64,000 bases of DNA from the NCBI RefSeq assembly GCF_019511345.1, contig NZ_JAEUAK010000002.1, positions 62,001 through 126,000 of the forward strand, written 5' to 3'. Both the position numbers and the translations under genes were made by a program. This stretch comes from Rhizobium mesosinicum. GTDB taxonomy: Bacteria > Pseudomonadota > Alphaproteobacteria > Rhizobiales > Rhizobiaceae. The first letter of the stretch is position 1. The number at the start of each line of letters is the position of its first letter. Below, in pieces: positions 18,091 through 27,556 of the stretch. A model generated the notes under the pieces. The model was not told the origin of the DNA. It saw nothing but the letters and a program-made list of their open reading frames with translations, and did not search any database.

Positions 18091-19077
18091 ATGAGCACGA
18101 TGAAAGCCGCGCTTATCGAAGCGCAGAATTCAGAATTCAAGATTGCCGATATCGCAAGGCCATTGACCCAAGCCGGCCAGATCCTCGTCCGCATCAAGGC
18201 GGCCGCACTCAATCCGCTGGATCTGAAGATTCGCGCCGGCGAAGCCGCTCATGCCCGTCACCCCCTGCCCGCCATCCTCGGCATCGATATGGCAGGCATC
18301 GTGGAAGCAGTCGGCCCCGGCGTCGAAGGCTTTCGCACCGGTGACGAAGTCTATGGCATGACCGGTGGTGTCGGCGGCCTGCAGGGTTCACTTGCCGAAT
18401 TTGCAGCCGTCGATGCCGATCTCGTGGCCCTCAAGCCGCGCAATCTCTCCATGCGCGAAGCAGCGGCCTTGCCGCTGATTGCAATTACCGCCTGGGAAGG
18501 CCTGGCGGAACGTACCCGGGTGAAAGCCGGACAAAAGGTGCTGGTCATCGGCGGTGGCGGCGGCGTCGGCCATATCGCCGTGCAGATGGCGGCTGTTGCC
18601 GGTGCCCAAGTCTTTGCGGTCGATGGCGGTTCGAAGGCCGAATATATCCGCAGCATCGGGGCAACGCCGATCGACTATGCCAAGGAGACGACGGAAGATT
18701 ATATTGCCCGGTATACCGACGGAAAAGGCTTCGACATCGTCTATGACACGATCGGCGGCAAGGGGCTCGACGCCGCCTTCCAGGCTGTCGCCAAGTTCGG
18801 CCATGTCGTCACCAGCCTGGGCTGGGGCACGCATTCGCTGGCACCGTTGTCGTTCAAGGGCGCGACCTATTCCGGCGTGTTCACGCTGGCGCCGCTGCTG
18901 ACGGGCGAAGATCGCGCCCATCATGGTGAGATCCTGAAGCAGATCGCATCACGTGTCGAAGCCGGCTCGCTGATGCCGAATCTCGACCGGCGGCAATTTT
19001 CGCTCGGAGACGTGGGCGAAGCCTACCGGCTGCTCGAAAGCCGGCAGGCTGAAGGCAAGGTGGTCGTCGACATCTGA
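18091..19077 (+). CDS. NADP-dependent quinone-oxidoreductase-like MDR protein (zinc-independent)
   Basis: A 328-aa medium-chain dehydrogenase/reductase. The GroES-like catalytic domain (1-120) contains IKAAALNPLDLKIRAG and ILGIDMAGIVEAVG and lacks the structural-zinc cysteine lobe. The Rossmann domain (about 125-260) has VLVIGGGGGVGHIAVQMA. This places it with zeta-crystallin/quinone oxidoreductases that reduce enones or quinones with NADPH. Divergence from a LysR gene suggests substrate-responsive control. The gene ends 8 bp before a triple tandem array of palindromic repeats. Confidence 0.9.
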   Translation: MSTMKAALIEAQNSEFKIADIARPLTQAGQILVRIKAAALNPLDLKIRAGEAAHARHPLPAILGIDMAGIVEAVGPGVEGFRTGDEVYGMTGGVGGLQGSLAEFAAVDADLVALKPRNLSMREAAALPLIAITAWEGLAERTRVKAGQKVLVIGGGGGVGHIAVQMAAVAGAQVFAVDGGSKAEYIRSIGATPIDYAKETTEDYIARYTDGKGFDIVYDTIGGKGLDAAFQAVAKFGHVVTSLGWGTHSLAPLSFKGATYSGVFTLAPLLTGEDRAHHGEILKQIASRVEAGSLMPNLDRRQFSLGDVGEAYRLLESRQAEGKVVVDI

Positions 19078-19085
19078 CGACCTTC

Positions 19086-19248
19086 CGCAATTCCGGACGA
19101 AAACCGCGCTGCACTTTCGCTGGAATTGCTAGCCTGTTTTTGACGCAATTCCGGACGCAAAACCGCAATGCACTTTTGCTGGAATTGCTAGCCTGTTTTT
19201 GACGCAATTCCGGACGCAAAACCGCAATGCACTTTTGCTGGAATTGCT
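19086..19248. repeat. Three tandem copies of the rhizobial palindromic repeat
   Basis: Copies begin at 19086, 19144 and 19203 (period 58-59 bp). Each is bounded by CGCAATTCC and GGAATTGCT, and copies 1 and 2 are followed by the same spacer AGCCTGTTTTTGA. Copies 2 and 3 are identical across the core, while copy 1 has several substitutions. The array fills the gap between the MDR gene and the convergent SAHH-like gene, whose stop codon is immediately adjacent. Elsewhere in this window the unit occurs singly. Confidence 0.9.
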
Positions 19249-20406
19249 CTAGCGCGCCAGATCGAGGTAGGCACTTGCAACCATCGCATCGATATCCGCC
19301 GGAACCGGCACGATGCAGGATTCGGCACCGACGCCACGCTTTGCGACCCGCTCCAGGCAGCGGGCCTGCAGGGTAAAGCCGATATCCATGGATTCCACGG
19401 AATTGCCGAGCGGACGCGGGCCGGCCAGGTTGGCCATGTGGCCGCCGCCGAGAACGTGGAATGAGCGGCCGTCCTTCAGGTGGAAGGTGTCGATGAAATC
19501 GGCCTCGTAGCGATCGATATCAACGACATCGGAGTGGCTGCGGAAGGCGGCCACATCGATCTCATGCGGGAAATGCCCCCCGTTCATCAGGACTGCGCCA
19601 TCCTTGATCAGCGGCAGATCGGCTGCTGTGACGATGCCGGGAAAACCGGTGACGGTGGCGATCACGTCCGCCGAGCGGATGGCCTGTTCGCGGAGCGGCG
19701 TGGCGAAACCGTCGAGATGCGCCTCGAGGCTGGTGACGGGGTCGATATCGACAACGCTCACCGTCGAGAAGGCATTGCGAAAGCATGCAGCCGTGCCCTT
19801 GCCGCAGGCACCGTAACCGAAGACGGTCACGCGTTTGCCATTGGTGGAACGGTTGGTGAAGCGCATATAGCTTTCGAACAGGCTCTGGCCGACGGCGTGC
19901 TTGTTTTCGGCGAATTGCTTGATCGGACTGTCATTGATGACGAGGATCGGCATGGCGAGCGTCTCGCGCATCGGCAGCAGGCGGGTCCGGCCGGAGGTCG
20001 TCTCTTCCGTGCCGCCGAGCAGATTGGCATAGAGCCTGTCGGCGGCGATCGCGAAGAGATCACCACCATTGTCCAGCAGGAGATCGGGCTTTTCGGCAAG
20101 GACGGCTTCAAGGCTCCTGGCATGGGCGGCGGGATCGGTCGTCTGGGTGGCGAAGACGGTGATGCCTTGCGCGCGCAGGAATTCCACGGTTACCGGCTGC
20201 GTACTGTTCAGATTGCCGGTGCAGATCAGGCGCGCGCCGCCGGCCCGCAGGGTCATCAGCAGAGCGACCGTCTTCGGTTCCAGATGGATGCCGGTGCCGA
20301 TCGAAAGACCGGCAAAGGGGCGTGTCTTTTCGAATTCCGCAGCCGTTGCCTTCAGCAGGCGGCAGCTGTTGGCGGTCCAATCTATGCGTGTCGCAGGTTT
20401 TTCCAT
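19249..20406 (-). CDS. Divergent adenosylhomocysteinase-like protein
   Basis: A 385-aa member of the SAHH fold family, shorter than the usual bacterial enzyme of about 466 aa. Recognisable blocks are GIHLEPKTVALLMTL, LLDNGGDLFAI, EETTSGRTRLLP, VINDSPIKQFAENKHAVG, the NAD loop FGYGACGKGTAA and GGHFPHEIDVA. Compared with classical SAHH (from memory), the catalytic Lys and NAD loop are kept, but the Asp of KxxxD is Glu and the Cys of NxYGC is Val. The C-terminal K/Y tail is missing. It may act on a related thioether or not at all. It lies downstream of a LysR gene on the same strand. Confidence 0.8.
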   Translation of the reverse strand: MEKPATRIDWTANSCRLLKATAAEFEKTRPFAGLSIGTGIHLEPKTVALLMTLRAGGARLICTGNLNSTQPVTVEFLRAQGITVFATQTTDPAAHARSLEAVLAEKPDLLLDNGGDLFAIAADRLYANLLGGTEETTSGRTRLLPMRETLAMPILVINDSPIKQFAENKHAVGQSLFESYMRFTNRSTNGKRVTVFGYGACGKGTAACFRNAFSTVSVVDIDPVTSLEAHLDGFATPLREQAIRSADVIATVTGFPGIVTAADLPLIKDGAVLMNGGHFPHEIDVAAFRSHSDVVDIDRYEADFIDTFHLKDGRSFHVLGGGHMANLAGPRPLGNSVESMDIGFTLQARCLERVAKRGVGAESCIVPVPADIDAMVASAYLDLAR

Positions 20407-20494
20407 CTCATGCCCTTTCGTTTTCTCTGTTCTAGCGAGGCAGAGACAGGGCGGGCATGGAGATATTTCTGATGAAAGGGCAGAAAAACTGCCC

Positions 20495-21373
20495 TTAGGA
20501 CACGCCGCCTGAGCGCAGCAGCCAGTTGCGGAGTGCTACGAAGGCTGGCCGTTTCGCGTCTGATGTCCTGCAGCAGAGGCTGTAGCCGGCCGGCCGGCGG
20601 ATGAAGCCGTAAGGTGCGACCAGAATGCCGCGGGCGAGATCGTCCTCGATCGAGGCTTTCGGCGCCACTGCAACGCCGAGGCCGGCACGGGCCGCACCCA
20701 TCGCCAGAAGGAGATCCTCGAACTCGCGGTGCCGGGAAAAGGCGACCGACGGCGTGCCGCTTTCGGCAAACCATTCCGCCCAGAGTGTCGGAGCGCTTCG
20801 GCTGATAAGGATGTTTGCTTCCGCCAAGGCCGCGGCATCGCCTGCAAGTCTGGCCGCCACTGGCGGCGTTGCAACCGGGCCGAATTCGTCCTCCATGAAG
20901 CGTGTCTCGGTGATGCCGGCAGAAGATCTGATTTCGCCGCCCATGATCACGGCATCGAAATCCGGATGTTGCGACAAGGGCTCGACGACCGTCATCGGCA
21001 CGATATCGATTTCGATATCGCCAAGACTTGTCTGCATGTCGGCCGCTCGCGGCATCAGCCACCAGACAGCAAAGGCCGAGGGCACGCCAAGGCGGATGCG
21101 CGCTCTGTGTGCGTCTTCAAACTCAGCGGCGGCACGTTTCAATATGGTCAAGGCAGCGCTCGCGGCCTCGGCAAGGGCGCTCGCCCTCTCGGTCGGCACC
21201 GGCCCGCGGCCATCACGCACGAAGAGCTTCCTACCCAGGTGATCTTCGAGTGTCGATATCTGCTGGCGCACAGCGCCGCGCACCACACCCAGCTCTTCGG
21301 CCGCCTTCAGAATGCTGCCGTGACGACAGACGGCTTCAAAGGCGCGGATGGCGTTGAGGGGTGGAAGCCGCAT
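20495..21373 (-). CDS. LysR-family transcriptional regulator (GcvA-like)
   Basis: A 292-aa LTTR starting MRLPPLNAIRAFEAVCRHGS, the GcvA/AmpR-type N-terminus. The HTH is ILKAAEELGVVRGAVRQQI with STLEDHLGRKLF, and the effector domain covers about 90-290. ATG 21373 was chosen because it begins this motif; the 24-residue upstream extension to 21445 is cysteine-bearing and not conserved. The SAHH-like gene starts 88 bp downstream on the same strand, so the regulator and enzyme may be co-transcribed. Confidence 0.9.
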   Translation of the reverse strand: MRLPPLNAIRAFEAVCRHGSILKAAEELGVVRGAVRQQISTLEDHLGRKLFVRDGRGPVPTERASALAEAASAALTILKRAAAEFEDAHRARIRLGVPSAFAVWWLMPRAADMQTSLGDIEIDIVPMTVVEPLSQHPDFDAVIMGGEIRSSAGITETRFMEDEFGPVATPPVAARLAGDAAALAEANILISRSAPTLWAEWFAESGTPSVAFSRHREFEDLLLAMGAARAGLGVAVAPKASIEDDLARGILVAPYGFIRRPAGYSLCCRTSDAKRPAFVALRNWLLRSGGVS

Positions 21374-21446
21374 GATCACGATACCTTGAAAAATGCTGGT
21401 GGAACAAATGATCGCGGCATTGATTAAGATGCCGCACCGGCCCATA

Positions 21447-21462
21447 TTGTACAGCTGTGCAA
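21447..21462. promoter_or_regulatory. Near-perfect 16-bp inverted repeat between the LysR and Nudix genes
   Basis: TTGTACAGCTGTGCAA differs from a perfect palindrome at one position pair. It lies about 75 bp upstream of the LysR start and about 170 bp upstream of the Nudix start. An operator role is an inference. Confidence 0.35.
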
Positions 21463-21629
21463 GACGACGCCTTCAGGACATGAAATGACGGAATTTCAGA
21501 ACCTGCCCAGCTTCGATTTTCCTATGTACAATGAATCAAATCGTGTTCCGGTTCGTTCTGGACGTATGGATCGCGCAAGCTTTTCATATCATACTAATAT
21601 AATAACGACTCAGCTCAACGATCGTAAAG

Positions 21630-22154
21630 GTGACCCGACAATTGACCCTTCTTGCCCGCCTGGCTTCTGATGTGCAACTCATGTTTCGGCGTCCGCCGCG
21701 ACAGCAATATGCTGCGCTCTGCTATCGGGTCAAAAAGAAGACGGGCGAGCTCGAAGTTCTGCTGATGACCAGCCGCGATACCGGGCGTTGGGTGATCCCC
21801 AAGGGCTGGCCGATGAACCGCAAATGCGCCTATGAAGTTGCGGCGCAGGAAGCCTTGGAAGAGGCTGGCGTACGCGGCACGGTAGAGACTGAAACGCTCG
21901 GCGACTATACCTACCCCAAGGTTTTGCGGGACGGCATGAAAGTGACTTGCAAGGTTCAGGTCTATGCCCTCGAAGTGACTGGCGTGGCGAAGAATTTCAA
22001 AGAAAAGGGCGAGCGAACCGTCGAGTGGGTTTCCTGCGACGAAGCGGTCAAGCGCGTCCAGGAATCCGAACTGCGCAATCTCTTCCTCGCTTTCAAACAG
22101 CGTATGGCCGAACGCCTTTCCAACGGCATTCCGAAACAAATTCCGGCGGAATGA
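21630..22154 (+). CDS. Nudix hydrolase
   Basis: A 174-aa Nudix protein that probably hydrolyses a nucleoside-diphosphate-linked or inositol-polyphosphate-like substrate. The fold starts YAALCYRVKKKTGELEVLL. The Nudix helix is PKGWPMNRKCAYEVAAQEALEEAGV, shown here as two parts: GWPMNRK and QEALEEAGV. The box departs from consensus (GX5E becomes GX5K, and REUXEE becomes QEALEE), a pattern seen in other rhizobial Nudix proteins. GTG 21630 was chosen because AAAGG precedes it; ATG 21681 is the alternative. The product is cytosolic. Confidence 0.87.
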   Translation: MTRQLTLLARLASDVQLMFRRPPRQQYAALCYRVKKKTGELEVLLMTSRDTGRWVIPKGWPMNRKCAYEVAAQEALEEAGVRGTVETETLGDYTYPKVLRDGMKVTCKVQVYALEVTGVAKNFKEKGERTVEWVSCDEAVKRVQESELRNLFLAFKQRMAERLSNGIPKQIPAE

Positions 22155-22216
22155 GTCTTGCCATCTTGTGCTGCTAGAAAAGGCGGCGCAAAAGCAGGAT
22201 CTACCCAGGAAACAGA

Positions 22217-23713
22217 ATGCCGCAACGCAACGCCGTCCTTACGAAACGCACGCTTGATAAGGACCTCGACAAGCTCACCCATGTCGAGGACGCGGCCAAA
22301 TATGTTTCGCGACGGCTGGTCGCGCCGGGGCTTGGCCTGATCTTTCTCGGCCTTGCGATGCTTTTTGCCGGCGTCTACGTTTTCGACAGGCCGGGGGCGG
22401 TCCTGGTGATTGCCGCCGCGGCCCTTGCCGCCTATATGGCGATGAATGTCGGTGCCAACGACGTGACCAACAATGTGGGTGCGGCCGTCGGCGCGCGCGC
22501 CATCAGTATGAAGCAGGCGCTGATCATCGCCGCCATCTTCGAGGTGCTGGGCGCGACGATTGCCGGCGGCGACGTCGTCAAGACGATTTCCTCCAGTATC
22601 GTCGATACCGTGGTGGTGCCGCAGGCCATGCTTGGCTGGATCATGATGGCGGCGCTCACGGCTGCCGCTCTCTGGATCAATCTCGCGACCTGGATGAATG
22701 CGCCGGTTTCGACGACGCACGCGATGGTCGGCGCTGTAATCGGTGCCGGCATCGGAGCGGTCGGGCTCGAGCCGGTCAACTGGCGGGTGATGCTGGAGAT
22801 CACCGCGAGCTGGATAACGTCGCCATTGATTGGCGGGCTGATCGCCGCGGGGCTCCTCTATCTGGTCAAGACCCTCATCGTCTATCGGGAAGACAAGATC
22901 GCCGCCGCCCGACAATGGGTCCCCATCATGATCGCCGTAATGGCCGGCGGTTTCATGGCCTATATGGTGCTGCAGCTCGCGCCGCAGGGACGGTACTCGC
23001 CGCTGACGATCCTCCTGATCGGCATCGGCATCGGTCTCGTCAGCTGGCTGACTGCGCGGCCGATCATCCTGCGGCAGGCGGAGAACCTCGAAAACCGCAA
23101 CAGCTCGCTTCGCACCCTTTTCCACTTTCCGCTGATCGGCTCGGCCGCCCTGCTTTCCTTCGCACATGGCGCAAACGACGTTTCCAATGCGGTGGGTCCG
23201 CTATCGGCGATCGTTCACTCGGCCGGTATTGCCGATAACGGCATGGTCGGCCACCCGCCGCTCTGGGTGATGCTGATCGGCGCCTTTGGAATCTCGGTCG
23301 GCCTCCTGCTTTTCGGGCCGCGGCTCATCCGGCTCGTCGGTGAGGAGATCACCAAGCTCAATCCGACGCGCGCCTATTGCGTAGCGTTATCGACGGCCTT
23401 CACGGTCATCGTCGCTTCCTGGCTCGGCTTGCCGGTCAGCACCACGCATATCGCCGTCGGCTCGGTGTTCGGCGTCGGCTTTTTTCGCGAGTGGTACACG
23501 CGCAATTCGAGGCGCCGTATCGAATTCATACGCCGCAAGACCGAAACCTTCGAGATCGACGAGCCGGAGCCGAACGTTCATGAAGCCCGGCGCCGCTACC
23601 TGGTTCGTCGGTCGCATTTCATGACGATCGTCGGGGCGTGGATCATCACCGTGCCGATCTCTGCCGCGCTTGCGGCGATGATTTATTGGGCTATGTTCGC
23701 GCTCTTCATGTGA
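22217..23713 (+). CDS. pit: Inorganic phosphate transporter, Pit family
   Basis: Low-affinity inner-membrane phosphate (metal-phosphate):proton symporter. The 498-aa protein has a cytosolic N-terminal segment of about 40 residues, then about 10-12 hydrophobic segments. The duplicated Pit signature is present: [20 protein letters not shown] near residue 75 and [15 protein letters not shown] near residue 320. [11 protein letters not shown] and [11 protein letters not shown] pairs also occur. A DUF47 partner gene, common with rhizobial pit, is not present next to it. rsmE starts 15 bp downstream and probably shares the transcript. Confidence 0.95.
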   Translation: MPQRNAVLTKRTLDKDLDKLTHVEDAAKYVSRRLVAPGLGLIFLGLAMLFAGVYVFDRPGAVLVIAAAALAAYMAMNVGANDVTNNVGAAVGARAISMKQALIIAAIFEVLGATIAGGDVVKTISSSIVDTVVVPQAMLGWIMMAALTAAALWINLATWMNAPVSTTHAMVGAVIGAGIGAVGLEPVNWRVMLEITASWITSPLIGGLIAAGLLYLVKTLIVYREDKIAAARQWVPIMIAVMAGGFMAYMVLQLAPQGRYSPLTILLIGIGIGLVSWLTARPIILRQAENLENRNSSLRTLFHFPLIGSAALLSFAHGANDVSNAVGPLSAIVHSAGIADNGMVGHPPLWVMLIGAFGISVGLLLFGPRLIRLVGEEITKLNPTRAYCVALSTAFTVIVASWLGLPVSTTHIAVGSVFGVGFFREWYTRNSRRRIEFIRRKTETFEIDEPEPNVHEARRRYLVRRSHFMTIVGAWIITVPISAALAAMIYWAMFALFM

Positions 23714-23727
23714 ATCGGGGTCTTAAG

Positions 23728-24465
23728 ATGCGCGCCAATTTCCGCATGCAGCGGCTTTTCATCGATGCTCCCTTGTCAAAAGGTGCCGCCGTCGAGGCCA
23801 GTTCCGACCAGTTCAACTATCTCGCCAACGTGCTGCGGATGGAAGAGGGTGCGGAAATCCTCCTCTTCAACGGTCGCGACGGCGAATGGAAGGCGAGCCT
23901 TACCTTCCCGACCCGCAAACGCATCCTGCTCACGGCGAGCGAAGAGACCCGACCGCAGCCTCCTCCTGCCGATCTTCACTATCTCTTTGCGCCGCTAAAG
24001 ATCGGCCGCATGGATTATCTGGTGCAGAAGGCGGTGGAAATGGGCGCCGGCCTGTTGCAGCCTGTCATGACCCAGCATGTGCAGGGCAAGATCACCAATC
24101 TGGACAAGATACGCGCCAATGTCATCGAGGCCGCCGAACAATGCGGCATCCTCGGCATTCCCGATGTGGCCGAGCCCGTACGGCTTGGTGATTTGCTCGA
24201 CCGCTGGCCTGCCGACCGACGCATCATCTATTGCGACGAGGGCGATGCCGGGCAGAACCCGCTGCCATTGCTTTCCGGAGTGACCGAAAGGAAGCTCGCG
24301 CTTCTCGTCGGCCCTGAAGGCGGCTTTTCGGAGGAAGAACGGACGCGGTTACGCAGCCTCGATTTCGTGACCGCCATTCCGCTCGGGCCGCGCATCCTGC
24401 GTGCCGACACTGCGGCCGTAGCAGCAATGGCGGTGATACAGGCTGCCATCGGCGACTGGAATTGA
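23728..24465 (+). CDS. rsmE: 16S rRNA m3U1498 methyltransferase
   Basis: SPOUT-fold methyltransferase that methylates U1498 of 16S rRNA. The 245-aa protein has an N-terminal PUA-like RNA-binding domain (about 1-70) and a C-terminal SPOUT domain with [26 protein letters not shown] and the knot [15 protein letters not shown] ending in [19 protein letters not shown] 23728 ([13 protein letters not shown]) is chosen; an earlier in-frame start would overlap pit by about 75 bp. It lies 14 bp after pit. Confidence 0.95.
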   Translation: MRANFRMQRLFIDAPLSKGAAVEASSDQFNYLANVLRMEEGAEILLFNGRDGEWKASLTFPTRKRILLTASEETRPQPPPADLHYLFAPLKIGRMDYLVQKAVEMGAGLLQPVMTQHVQGKITNLDKIRANVIEAAEQCGILGIPDVAEPVRLGDLLDRWPADRRIIYCDEGDAGQNPLPLLSGVTERKLALLVGPEGGFSEEERTRLRSLDFVTAIPLGPRILRADTAAVAAMAVIQAAIGDWN

Positions 24466-24607
24466 CCATCGAAGGGCGGTCGAGCGGAAAGTGCCGCTAT
24501 TTTTTTGATGACCTGTTGAAACAATTTCACTTGCAACTTGGCTGGCTTGAGCACTAATCACCCTTCCAACTGCCCCGGCCCCGGCGCCTTCGAATACAGG
24601 TACTTTC

Positions 24608-25981
24608 ATGGCTCGCGATACTACCGACCAGACGCCGATTTCTTCGGTTCAGGAGCTGACCGATTATCTCGCCGCCGGCAACAAGCCGAGGGACCGATTC
24701 CGCATTGGCACCGAACATGAGAAGTTCGTCTTCTTCCGCAAAGACAATAGTCCGGTTCCCTATTTCGGCGAAGCCAGCATTTCGGCGCTGCTGAAGGGCC
24801 TGCAGGCCAAGAACGGCTGGGAACCGATTACGGACGGCGATAATATCATCGGCCTTGCCGAGCAGAACGGCATGGGCGCCATCTCGATCGAGCCCGGCGG
24901 CCAGTTCGAACTCTCGGGCGCACCGCTCGAAAACATTCACCAGACCTGCAAGGAATCCAACCAGCATCTGGCACAGGTGCGCGAGATCGCAGAGCCTCTG
25001 GGCATCGGTTTCCTCGGCATCGGCGGCAGCCCGAAATGGACCTATGCGGAAACCCCGCATATGCCTAAGTCGCGCTACGAGATCATGACCAGTTACATGC
25101 CCGAGGTCGGTACGCGCGGTCTCGACATGATGTACCGCACGTGCACGATCCAGGTGAACCTCGACTTCTCCTCGGAAGACGATATGCGCCGCAAGATGCG
25201 CGTGTCGATGAAGCTGCAGTCGCTGGCAACCGCGCTCTTCGCCTCCTCTCCCTTCACCGAAGGTAAGCCGAACGGTGCACTTTCCTGGCGCGGCGATGTC
25301 TGGCGCGACGTGGACAACCGGCGCAGCGGCCTGCTCGACTTCACCTTCCGCGACGATTTCGGCTTCAAGGATTATGCCGAATGGGCGCTCGACGTACCTA
25401 TGTATTTCGTCATGCGCGACGGACACTATCACAGGGCAACCCACGTCACCTTCCGCCAGTTCATGAACGGCGCGTTGAAGGGCGAGATCGCCGCATACGA
25501 GCCGACGATGGGCGACTGGACGAACCATCTTTCGACGCTGTTCCCCGATGTGCGCCTGAAGCGGTTCCTGGAAATGCGCGGCGCGGACGGTGGACCGTGG
25601 CGGCGCATCTGTGCCTTGCCGGCCTTCTGGGTCGGACTGCTCTATGATGACGCCGCTCTTGAGGCCGCCGACGAACTGACGAAGGACTGGGGCTTTGCCG
25701 AAGTGAATGCGCTACGCAACGCTGTGCCGGAGGAAGGCCTCAAGGCCACCTTCCGCGGCCACGCGCTGATCGAGACGGCGCGCGAGGTCGTCAATATTTC
25801 CCGCGCAGGCCTCAAGGCACGCAACAGGCTGAATGGCGACGGCGTCGACGAGAGCATTTTCCTTGCGCCTCTCGACGAGGTTCTGGCCAAGAAGGCGACA
25901 CTCGCCGAGGACCTGTTGGCGCTCTATCACGGCCGCTGGAACGGCTCGGTAGAGCCGGTCTTCCAGGAATATCAATACTAA
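24608..25981 (+). CDS. gshA: Glutamate--cysteine ligase, plant/alphaproteobacterial type
   Basis: Catalyses the first, rate-limiting step of glutathione synthesis (ATP-dependent gamma-glutamylcysteine formation). The 457-aa protein has FRIGTEHEKFVFF at residues 36-48, ISIEPGGQFELSGAP, FLGIGGSPKWTYAE, MYRTCTIQVNLDFSSEDDMRRKMRVS (in two parts here: TCTIQVNLDF and MRRKMRVS) and a C-terminal helical region. Length and motifs match the plant-type GCL group found in rhizobia, not the gamma-proteobacterial type. It is monocistronic. Glutathione is needed for rhizobial stress tolerance and symbiosis. Confidence 0.96.
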   Translation: MARDTTDQTPISSVQELTDYLAAGNKPRDRFRIGTEHEKFVFFRKDNSPVPYFGEASISALLKGLQAKNGWEPITDGDNIIGLAEQNGMGAISIEPGGQFELSGAPLENIHQTCKESNQHLAQVREIAEPLGIGFLGIGGSPKWTYAETPHMPKSRYEIMTSYMPEVGTRGLDMMYRTCTIQVNLDFSSEDDMRRKMRVSMKLQSLATALFASSPFTEGKPNGALSWRGDVWRDVDNRRSGLLDFTFRDDFGFKDYAEWALDVPMYFVMRDGHYHRATHVTFRQFMNGALKGEIAAYEPTMGDWTNHLSTLFPDVRLKRFLEMRGADGGPWRRICALPAFWVGLLYDDAALEAADELTKDWGFAEVNALRNAVPEEGLKATFRGHALIETAREVVNISRAGLKARNRLNGDGVDESIFLAPLDEVLAKKATLAEDLLALYHGRWNGSVEPVFQEYQY

Positions 25982-26075
25982 GAGGCAGTTCACCCTTTCC
26001 AAAAAGCCGTTTGCGCATTTGCATTTCGAGCTATAGTAGCACGAACATGCGCAGCTATCCGGGAAAGGGACTTTC

Positions 26076-26966
26076 ATGCTGCCACTTTTCGACATGATGA
26101 TGCAGGCGCAGAACGGGGCGGCGATGGATGCCATCGCCAAGCAGTTCAACCTCGCGCAGGAACAGGCGACCAAGGCGATGGCGGCGCTGACGCCGGCCTT
26201 TTCCGCCGGCCTGAAGCGCAGCACCAGCAACCCTTACGATTTCGTCGGCCTCATGCAGGCGGTGGCATCGGGCAACTATGCCAAATATTTCGAAGACATG
26301 AGCAAGGCCTTCACTCCCGAAGGCATTTCCGACGGCAATAACGTCCTTTCCCAGCTTTTTGGATCGAAGGAAGTCTCGCGCGCCATTGCCGCGCAGGCGG
26401 CGCAAATGACCGGCATCGGCCAGGAAATCTACAAGCAGATGCTGCCGGTCATGGCAGGTACGCTGATGGGCGGGCTCTTCAAGCAATCGACCGGCCAGAT
26501 GGCCTCGCCGGTCAATCCCTTCGTCAATACCGCGATGGGCGAGACGATCCAGAAATGGCTTGAGAGCACCGGCTTTGCGCCGAAGCCGAAGGCGGCACCC
26601 GAACCCAGCATTTTCGACAATCCGTTCACCCAGGCGATGCAGCTGATGTTCAGCGTGCCGAAGCCGGAGCCTCAACAGCAGCCCGCCAATCCTTTCTTCG
26701 ACAATCCCTTCGCCAAGGCATTCCAGGAAATGATGGCAGGGTACCAGCAGCCGGCAGCAAAGCCGCCGGAACAGCCGAAGGAAGAACCGAAAGCCGAAAA
26801 CGACAGCTATAGCGAGATGCTGAACGCCATGTTCGACAGCGGTCTCGAAGTGCAGAAAAGCTATCAGAAGAGCCTTGAGGCGATCTTCGAAGCCTATCGG
26901 CCCAAACCTGCGCCATCCACTGAAAACGATGCTCCCGCCGGTCCCTCCACAAAAGGCAAGAAATAA
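26076..26966 (+). CDS. DUF937 domain protein with a proline-rich tail
   Basis: A 296-aa protein. The DUF937 region (about 1-140) is alpha-helical and Ala/Met-rich, with LPLFDMMMQAQNG, FNLAQEQATKAMAALTPAFS, LKRS and LFGSKEVSRAIAAQAAQMTG. A duplicated FDNPF(T/A)xA(M/F)Q motif occurs at about 185 and 208 in a Pro/Gln/Glu-rich linker, and a helical segment (YSEMLNAMFDSGLEVQKSYQ) precedes the end. DUF937 proteins have no established function. There is no signal peptide. A hairpin follows the stop. Confidence 0.85.
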   Translation: MLPLFDMMMQAQNGAAMDAIAKQFNLAQEQATKAMAALTPAFSAGLKRSTSNPYDFVGLMQAVASGNYAKYFEDMSKAFTPEGISDGNNVLSQLFGSKEVSRAIAAQAAQMTGIGQEIYKQMLPVMAGTLMGGLFKQSTGQMASPVNPFVNTAMGETIQKWLESTGFAPKPKAAPEPSIFDNPFTQAMQLMFSVPKPEPQQQPANPFFDNPFAKAFQEMMAGYQQPAAKPPEQPKEEPKAENDSYSEMLNAMFDSGLEVQKSYQKSLEAIFEAYRPKPAPSTENDAPAGPSTKGKK

Positions 26967-27010
26967 AAAAACCCGGAGATGGCTTGGGAAAGCCGATCAC
27001 CGGGTTAAGC
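26967..27010 (+). terminator. Branched hairpin after the DUF937 gene
   Basis: Outer arms AACCCGG (26970-26976) and CCGGGTT (27000-27006) enclose an inner GGCTT/AAGCC hairpin. The stop codon is followed by A-rich sequence, so on the opposite strand a U tract follows the hairpin and could serve the convergent DUF1127 transcript. Confidence 0.65.
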
Positions 27011-27052
27011 AGCAGGGCTATTGGCTATCACCCTGCGGGGAAACGCGTGCGT

Positions 27053-27352
27053 TCAGTCCCTGTAGGGGCGCATGACCGCAATATGCCTGCGGCGCTTGGC
27101 CGCCTGCGTCAGATGCTCCGATGGATCTTCAAAGAAAGTCGAAGCCAGAAATGCTGAGGTGATATCGGCCCGCGTCAGGCCGATATCCCGCAACTGATTG
27201 TCATCGAGCTCATGCAGCCCGTTCACCTGCGAGCGATTGCGCACAATGCGAAGAACGGCTGCCAGCGGCGCAAGGCCAGCCATAAGACGCTGGGTGAACG
27301 TCGGGGCGAGCTTGCCGCAGTCGAGTTCTAGTGTCTGTTCATGAGTGCGCAT
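27053..27352 (-). CDS. DUF1127 domain protein
   Basis: A 99-aa basic protein with the DUF1127 core ELDDNQLRDIGLTRADITSA (residues about 48-67) preceded by a short helical segment. DUF1127 (YjiS-like) proteins are small, abundant in alphaproteobacteria, and are implicated in phosphate/sRNA-linked and stress phenotypes in Agrobacterium and Brucella, where VtlR/LsrB-type LysR regulators control several of them. Here it is divergent from such a LysR gene at 27557, so it is a likely direct target. That target link is inference from the layout. Confidence 0.88.
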   Translation of the reverse strand: MRTHEQTLELDCGKLAPTFTQRLMAGLAPLAAVLRIVRNRSQVNGLHELDDNQLRDIGLTRADITSAFLASTFFEDPSEHLTQAAKRRRHIAVMRPYRD

Positions 27353-27556
27353 CGAACTCTCCTTTCTTCGGGCGCAGAACAGCCTACCCCGCCTGCGAGG
27401 TCGTGCAGGAAGGGACGGCTGTCATGGGTCGGACAGGCAGGGCGTCTGTCCTTCATTTTGCTTGATTTGCATCCCGAAGATGCCAAAGACCTATTGATCA
27501 GTCCAACGAATGTTTCTAATGATTAACATCAGAGATATTTATGGATGGGTAGGATC

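Noticed and set aside
19086..19248. Considered as a CRISPR array
   Set aside because: Only three units, the repeats are palindromic with AT-rich 13-bp linkers, the same unit occurs singly elsewhere and no cas genes are near.
21485..21670. Short ORF (61 aa) before the Nudix gene
   Set aside because: It would overlap the Nudix start in another frame, has AT-rich codons atypical of the window and no similarity I recognise.
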